Positions 6,513 to 9,639 of a stretch of DNA of 9,639 bases are shown one piece after another. The translations under genes and the position numbers were made by a program. Source of the DNA: JTS-RE94 sp041750795 (lineage in GTDB: Bacteria; Planctomycetota; Planctomycetia; Pirellulales; PALSA-1355); contig JBGSYQ010000358.1 of NCBI GenBank assembly GCA_041750795.1, positions 1 through 9,639 of the forward strand. The letters are read 5' to 3'. The notes beneath the pieces are model-generated. The model made no database searches and was not told the origin of the DNA. It saw only the letters and a list, made by a program, of their open reading frames with translations. Position 1 is the first letter of the stretch, and each line of letters begins with the position of its first letter.

Positions 6513-6546
6513 GGATCTCGCAATGCCGCCTGTCGCCACACATTCC

Positions 6547-6564
6547 GCGCGCATCGCCGCGCGC
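6547..6564. other. GC-rich hairpin between kinase and Nramp-like genes
   Basis: GCGCGC, six bases ATCGCC, GCGCGC: a perfect six-base stem in the 92-base gap between the kinase stop and the Nramp-like start. No T-run follows in the direction of transcription, so it may weaken rather than stop read-through. Such words arise easily in GC-rich DNA. Confidence 0.3.
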
Positions 6565-6604
6565 AAGTGCGATCGCCGCCGCGGTTTATTCATCCGCTGA
6601 TAGT

Positions 6605-8596
6605 TTACTCGTCCGCGGGTGGCTTCAACTCCGCGGTGGGCGGCGTGATATAGAGAAACATGCCGACCACGCCCAGAAAGCGCCCGCCGTCGACCACCGG
6701 CGTCGAAACCGCCACCACCCACTCGTCGGTCAGATCGGTGCGAAAGTCGTCGGACAGGTGGGTGCGCGACAGCCGCTTGCCGGCCGCCTGCCGGCGATAG
6801 TCGTCCAGGTTGCGAAAGTCGTTCGGTCCGCCGTGAAAGTACGTCCGCCAGGCGTAGTTGTGCCCGATGTTCTGACTCTCCAGCGGCTCGCGCGCGATTT
6901 GAATGCCGTGCTCGTCCTGCACGAACCAGGCGAAGACCTTGGTCTGATCGCTGTCACCGAAATGTTGCTTTGCCCAGTCGTGCAGCGCGGTCCGTGCCGG
7001 ATGCGCCACCAATTGTTGCCGCAGTGCGGGCCAGCGAGCCTTGAACGACGCATCGTCAAGTTGCCGGAGGATCTCTATGATTTGCGGGTCGTCGACCGTT
7101 GCTCTCAGCCGGGCGACCAACTCCGGATCGTGCGCGGCGCGTTCGACCTCGTCGGCGCTGCGCCGCACCGTGTCGCTATTGCGCACGAACAGCAGCAAGT
7201 GCCCGCGGCTGTACAACAGCGACTCCATCTGCTGGCGCATGCCGCGCTCGTGAACGAACCCGTAGGTGGCGATCGCGGCCGCCAGCAACAGCAGCCCCAA
7301 CGACGTGGCCGAAAGCAGCGCGATCGCGGGCTTGCGACGCGACCAGCGCCACAATCGTCCTGCGGGTCCGACCGGGCGCGCCAGAATCGGCTCGTCGTTG
7401 ATGAAACGGTCCAACTCGGCCGCCAGCGCCGCCGCCGACTGATAGCGCTTGGCCGGATCCTTCTCCAGGCACTTCAGGCAAATCGTCTCCAGGTCGTGCG
7501 GCACATAGCGATTGAGGCGCCGCGGGCTGGGCGGCGCGTCGTGGATCACCTGGTGCGGCAGCACGCTCATGTTGCCGCGAAACGGCAGTTCATCGGTGAG
7601 CAACTGAAACAACAATACACCCAGCGAATACACGTCGCTGCGACAGTCGCACAGGTGCGACTTGCCGCGCGCCTGTTCCGGCGACATGTAGGCCGGCGTG
7701 CCCAGGATGTGCCCGTCGAGCGTCATCGCGATATCTTCGTCGGCCCGCTTCGCCAGACCAAAATCGGTCAGGTGCGGATCGCCCTGCTCGTCGATCAGGA
7801 TGTTGGCGGGCTTCAAGTCGCGATGGATCACGCCCAGCTCGTGGGCATGGTGCAGCGCCTCGGCGACCACGAGGCAGAGCTGGGCCGTGGCCTCGAACGT
7901 GGGCCGCTGACGGCGGACCCACTCGTCCAGCGTCACGCCGTTGATCAGATCGCTCACGATATAGACCGTGTCGCCCTCCTTGCCCACCTCGTGAACCGAA
8001 ACGATGTGCCGATGGCGCAGGCGCGCGGCCACCCGGGCCTCGCGCACCACGTCCTCCATTTCCAGCGGTGTCAGCGTTCGTTGCCGCGGAATCTTCAGGG
8101 CCACTTCGCGGTCGAGCTTCGTATCGTGGGCCCGCCACACCGTGCCGAACGACCCCACGCCCAGCTCGTCGACCAGCTCGAACCGGCCCACGCGCTGCGG
8201 CGCGCCGCCGGCTTGCTGATGACTGACGATATAGAAGTGCTGCCCGCAGGAAGCACAGTGAACCTCGTCCTGTTCGTGCTGGTGCGGCAGTTCCACGCGC
8301 GTCTGGCAGCGGGGGCAGCGCACCAGGAGCGTGGTTTCCAGCACCGTGCGATGGTTGCCCGGCTGGGTCGACTGCTCGCTGTCGGCCGCGCTCCAGGCCT
8401 GGTCGATGCGCGCCAGCTTGGCCAACTCGGCCGCCAGTTCGGCGCGCAGATCTTCGTGCTCGTCGAGCACCGCATCGAGCGAGACGTCGTCGCCGGCGGC
8501 GCGCCGTTCGAGGTAGGAATCGACAATCCGCCGCACGCGATCCTGGCTGGATGCGGCGGTCGATTCGACCTGGTCCGGGTTCGTGGCGTCGGTCAT
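6605..8596 (-). CDS. Membrane Ser/Thr protein kinase with zinc ribbon and C-terminal Cache-like sensor
   Basis: A 663-residue Hanks-type kinase. Residues 1-75 are acidic and helical. A zinc ribbon follows with C94, C97, C114 and C117. The kinase domain spans about 138-400 and is complete: glycine loop GVGSFG (146-151), K168 in VALK, E186 of helix C, HRDLKPAN (258-265, catalytic D260), DFG at 278-280 and SPE at 305-307. All catalytic residues are present, so it should be active. One membrane helix lies at about 424-445. The C-terminal 200 residues, presumably outside the membrane, resemble a Cache/PDC sensor: VFAWFVQDEHGIQIA, NIGHNYAWRTYFHG, and WVVAVSTPVVDGGRFLGVVG near the end. An external small ligand could thus control phosphorylation inside. 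It starts at ATG 8596, 68 bases after the ECF sigma gene on the same strand; sigma-kinase pairs of this kind are well known in planctomycetes. The phosphorylation target, perhaps the sigma factor, is inferred. Confidence 0.93.
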   Translation of the reverse strand: MTDATNPDQVESTAASSQDRVRRIVDSYLERRAAGDDVSLDAVLDEHEDLRAELAAELAKLARIDQAWSAADSEQSTQPGNHRTVLETTLLVRCPRCQTRVELPHQHEQDEVHCASCGQHFYIVSHQQAGGAPQRVGRFELVDELGVGSFGTVWRAHDTKLDREVALKIPRQRTLTPLEMEDVVREARVAARLRHRHIVSVHEVGKEGDTVYIVSDLINGVTLDEWVRRQRPTFEATAQLCLVVAEALHHAHELGVIHRDLKPANILIDEQGDPHLTDFGLAKRADEDIAMTLDGHILGTPAYMSPEQARGKSHLCDCRSDVYSLGVLLFQLLTDELPFRGNMSVLPHQVIHDAPPSPRRLNRYVPHDLETICLKCLEKDPAKRYQSAAALAAELDRFINDEPILARPVGPAGRLWRWSRRKPAIALLSATSLGLLLLAAAIATYGFVHERGMRQQMESLLYSRGHLLLFVRNSDTVRRSADEVERAAHDPELVARLRATVDDPQIIEILRQLDDASFKARWPALRQQLVAHPARTALHDWAKQHFGDSDQTKVFAWFVQDEHGIQIAREPLESQNIGHNYAWRTYFHGGPNDFRNLDDYRRQAAGKRLSRTHLSDDFRTDLTDEWVVAVSTPVVDGGRFLGVVGMFLYITPPTAELKPPADE

Positions 8597-8664
8597 CCGT
8601 TTCGCCTTGAAGAGTGGATCGGCCGCCCGGGCGGAATGCCGCTTCGGCTGCCGACCGTCCGCGT

Positions 8665-9297
8665 TTACTTGGTGCTCAGATATTTTGACGCCCGCTGGAG
8701 CGCCTCTCGAAGTTCTTTCTTAGCGCGATCCAGCAGCCCGCGTACGGCCCCGGTCGTGCGTCCCATCACGCCGGCTGTCTCCTCGACCGAACGCCCCTCG
8801 AAGTAGCGCAGCTCGACGGCCTGGCGATAGTCGTCGGGCAGTCCGGCCACGGCGATTTGAATCGCCTGCATGCCCTCGCGCCGCGCCAGCGATTCGCTGG
8901 GAGTGTTGCCCGCTCCGGCGATCGCGTCCAGCAGGTTGCCGGCCCGGCTTTCCTGGTCGCCGGCTGCCGCCGAAATCGGCGTGCGACCGCCGCCCCGCTT
9001 CTTGCGCCGCTGGGCGCGGATGCAATCGCGCAGCCGGTTCTCGGCGATCGCGATCAACCAGGAGAGGAACGTCGCCTCCTCGCGCCGTTCGTAGCACGAG
9101 ATGTTCACGAACACCTGCGTGTAGGTCATCTGTACCAGGTCGTCGGGCGCCAGCACGCTGCGCAACGAGGGCGGCATCCGCTGGTCGATCTGCCGCGCCA
9201 GCACCTCGTAATAGTCGAGCATCAGCCGTTCGAGCGCCGCCCGATCGCCCTCGACCGCCCGGTCGATCAATTCACGATGTTCGGCTGCTTCCGTCAT
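8665..9297 (-). CDS. ECF-type sigma-70 family RNA polymerase sigma factor
   Basis: A 210-residue sigma factor with only the two core regions. Region 2 spans about 25-100 and contains DDLVQMTYTQVF (52-63) and FLSWLIAIAENRLRD (77-91), with a basic RAQRRKKR tail (94-101). A linker of about 40 residues leads to region 4 at about 143-200, where LPDDYRQAVELRYFEGRS and ETAGVMGRTTGAVRGLLDRA form the helix-turn-helix that reads the -35 element. ATG 9297 (MTEAAEH) gives the usual N-terminus; the frame is open to 9408, but the extra residues do not look like sigma sequence. No anti-sigma gene is visible. The next gene on the strand is a transmembrane kinase, fitting the planctomycete ECF groups linked to Ser/Thr kinases, where phosphorylation may replace anti-sigma control. 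The regulon is unknown. Confidence 0.93.
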   Translation of the reverse strand: MTEAAEHRELIDRAVEGDRAALERLMLDYYEVLARQIDQRMPPSLRSVLAPDDLVQMTYTQVFVNISCYERREEATFLSWLIAIAENRLRDCIRAQRRKKRGGGRTPISAAAGDQESRAGNLLDAIAGAGNTPSESLARREGMQAIQIAVAGLPDDYRQAVELRYFEGRSVEETAGVMGRTTGAVRGLLDRAKKELREALQRASKYLSTK

Positions 9298-9519
9298 GGG
9301 CGTTCGCGTGCTGCCGTTTTCGAGAAACCTGGAAAAATGGCGCTTCGGCGTGGCCGGCGCGTCCCCATTGTACCAGAGAACCGGGCCTCGCTCTCCCCGG
9401 GACGCCAATTCTCAATTCTTCTGGCAACAACGTACCGCCGAGTCTTGAGCCGGCCAGTCGCAGCGAGCAAAATAGCGGGCTGCGTCACACCAATCGCTCA
9501 CACCCCGCGATGATACCCC
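9298..9519. promoter_or_regulatory. Divergent intergenic region between sigma factor and exported-protein gene
   Basis: These 222 bases separate two genes transcribed away from each other, so both promoters should be here. For the sigma operon I see an extended -10 (listed separately). For the rightward gene I see no convincing housekeeping promoter. Confidence 0.6.
9367..9375 (-). promoter_or_regulatory. Extended -10 promoter element of the sigma-kinase operon
   Basis: On the minus strand TGGTACAAT, that is TG-N-TACAAT, lies 70 bases before the sigma ATG. No good -35 stands upstream, which extended -10 promoters do not need. Housekeeping sigma recognition is inferred. Confidence 0.4.
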
Positions 9520-9639
9520 ATGTTCCCCGACGAGCGATCCTGGGAAGATCTGCGTCTGACTCGCCGCGCTGCACTGGGCGCCGCGGCGCTGGCGGCCACC
9601 GGCGCCGGCGCATTGGCGCAAGCCGATCCGCGCCCGGCC
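9520..9639 (+). CDS. Start of a Tat-exported protein (5' part, runs off the window)
   Basis: Forty codons are visible from ATG 9520. The N-terminus reads MFPDERSWEDLRLTRRAALG, then an alanine-rich stretch, then ALAQADPRPA. This has the form of a twin-arginine signal peptide: the RR pair at residues 15-16 with L at 19, a weakly hydrophobic core, and an ALA-Q site near residues 32-34 suited to signal peptidase I. The mature part begins only about six residues before the window ends, so the enzyme class cannot be told. An in-frame TGA at 9511-9513 limits the start, and no Shine-Dalgarno sequence is seen upstream. The gene is divergent from the sigma-kinase pair and may be one of its targets. Confidence 0.7.
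   Translation, partial: MFPDERSWEDLRLTRRAALGAAALAATGAGALAQADPRPA

Noticed and set aside
6758..8806. Plus-strand frame of 682 codons opposite the kinase gene
   Set aside because: It is the antisense shadow of a gene with all kinase motifs; long antisense frames are common in high-GC DNA.
9421..9450. Possible ECF-type promoter (GGCAAC then GTCTTG) before the exported-protein gene
   Set aside because: Too degenerate, with no second example to compare; chance occurrence is likely.

Overview
The window looks like chromosomal DNA of a planctomycete, probably a Pirellulales-type member of Planctomycetota. The best pointers are a Ser/Thr protein kinase with an N-terminal zinc ribbon, a kinase domain, one membrane segment and a C-terminal Cache-like sensor, sitting just downstream of an ECF-type sigma factor, together with high GC and long gene-poor spacers. 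The phylum call is an inference from architecture; no ribosomal RNA or marker gene is present.

Layout, left to right: (1) 2-559, the 3' part of a DUF2071 (YqjF-like) gene. (2) 590-622, a 33-nt copy of the 5' half of a tRNA-Arg, ending at the anticodon loop. (3) 623-1198, gene-poor DNA with small inverted repeats. (4) 1199-2998 (minus), an SLC13-type anion permease with two RCK_C/TrkA_C domains and a recognisable promoter. (5) 3072-3804, a second gene-poor stretch holding a 16-bp hairpin and a REP-like inverted repeat. (6) 3805-3878, an intact tRNA-Arg(CCG). (7) 3956-4933 (minus), a DUF3800 protein in visibly lower-GC DNA. (8) 5009-5290, a Phd/YefM-type antitoxin with no toxin next to it. (9) 5235-6512 (minus), an Nramp-like transporter lacking the canonical metal-site motifs. 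(10) 6605-8596 (minus), the membrane kinase, and 8665-9297 (minus), its sigma factor. (11) 9520-9639, the start of a gene whose product begins with a Tat-type signal peptide.

The right third reads as a signalling module. Sigma factor and kinase form a 68-nt-spaced pair transcribed leftwards, possibly running on into the Nramp-like transporter. The exported protein starts divergently from the same 222-nt intergenic region. The left and middle part, from the tRNA half at 590 to about 5290, looks like a region of past insertion and decay: a duplicated tRNA half, REP-like repeats, a low-GC DUF3800 gene and an orphan antitoxin. No integrase or transposase is visible in the window, so the mechanism is open.

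I did not find a clear new multi-gene system. The points most worth checking are the split tRNA-Arg repeat, the noncanonical Nramp, the orphan antitoxin overlapping a transporter gene tail to tail, and the sigma-kinase pair.
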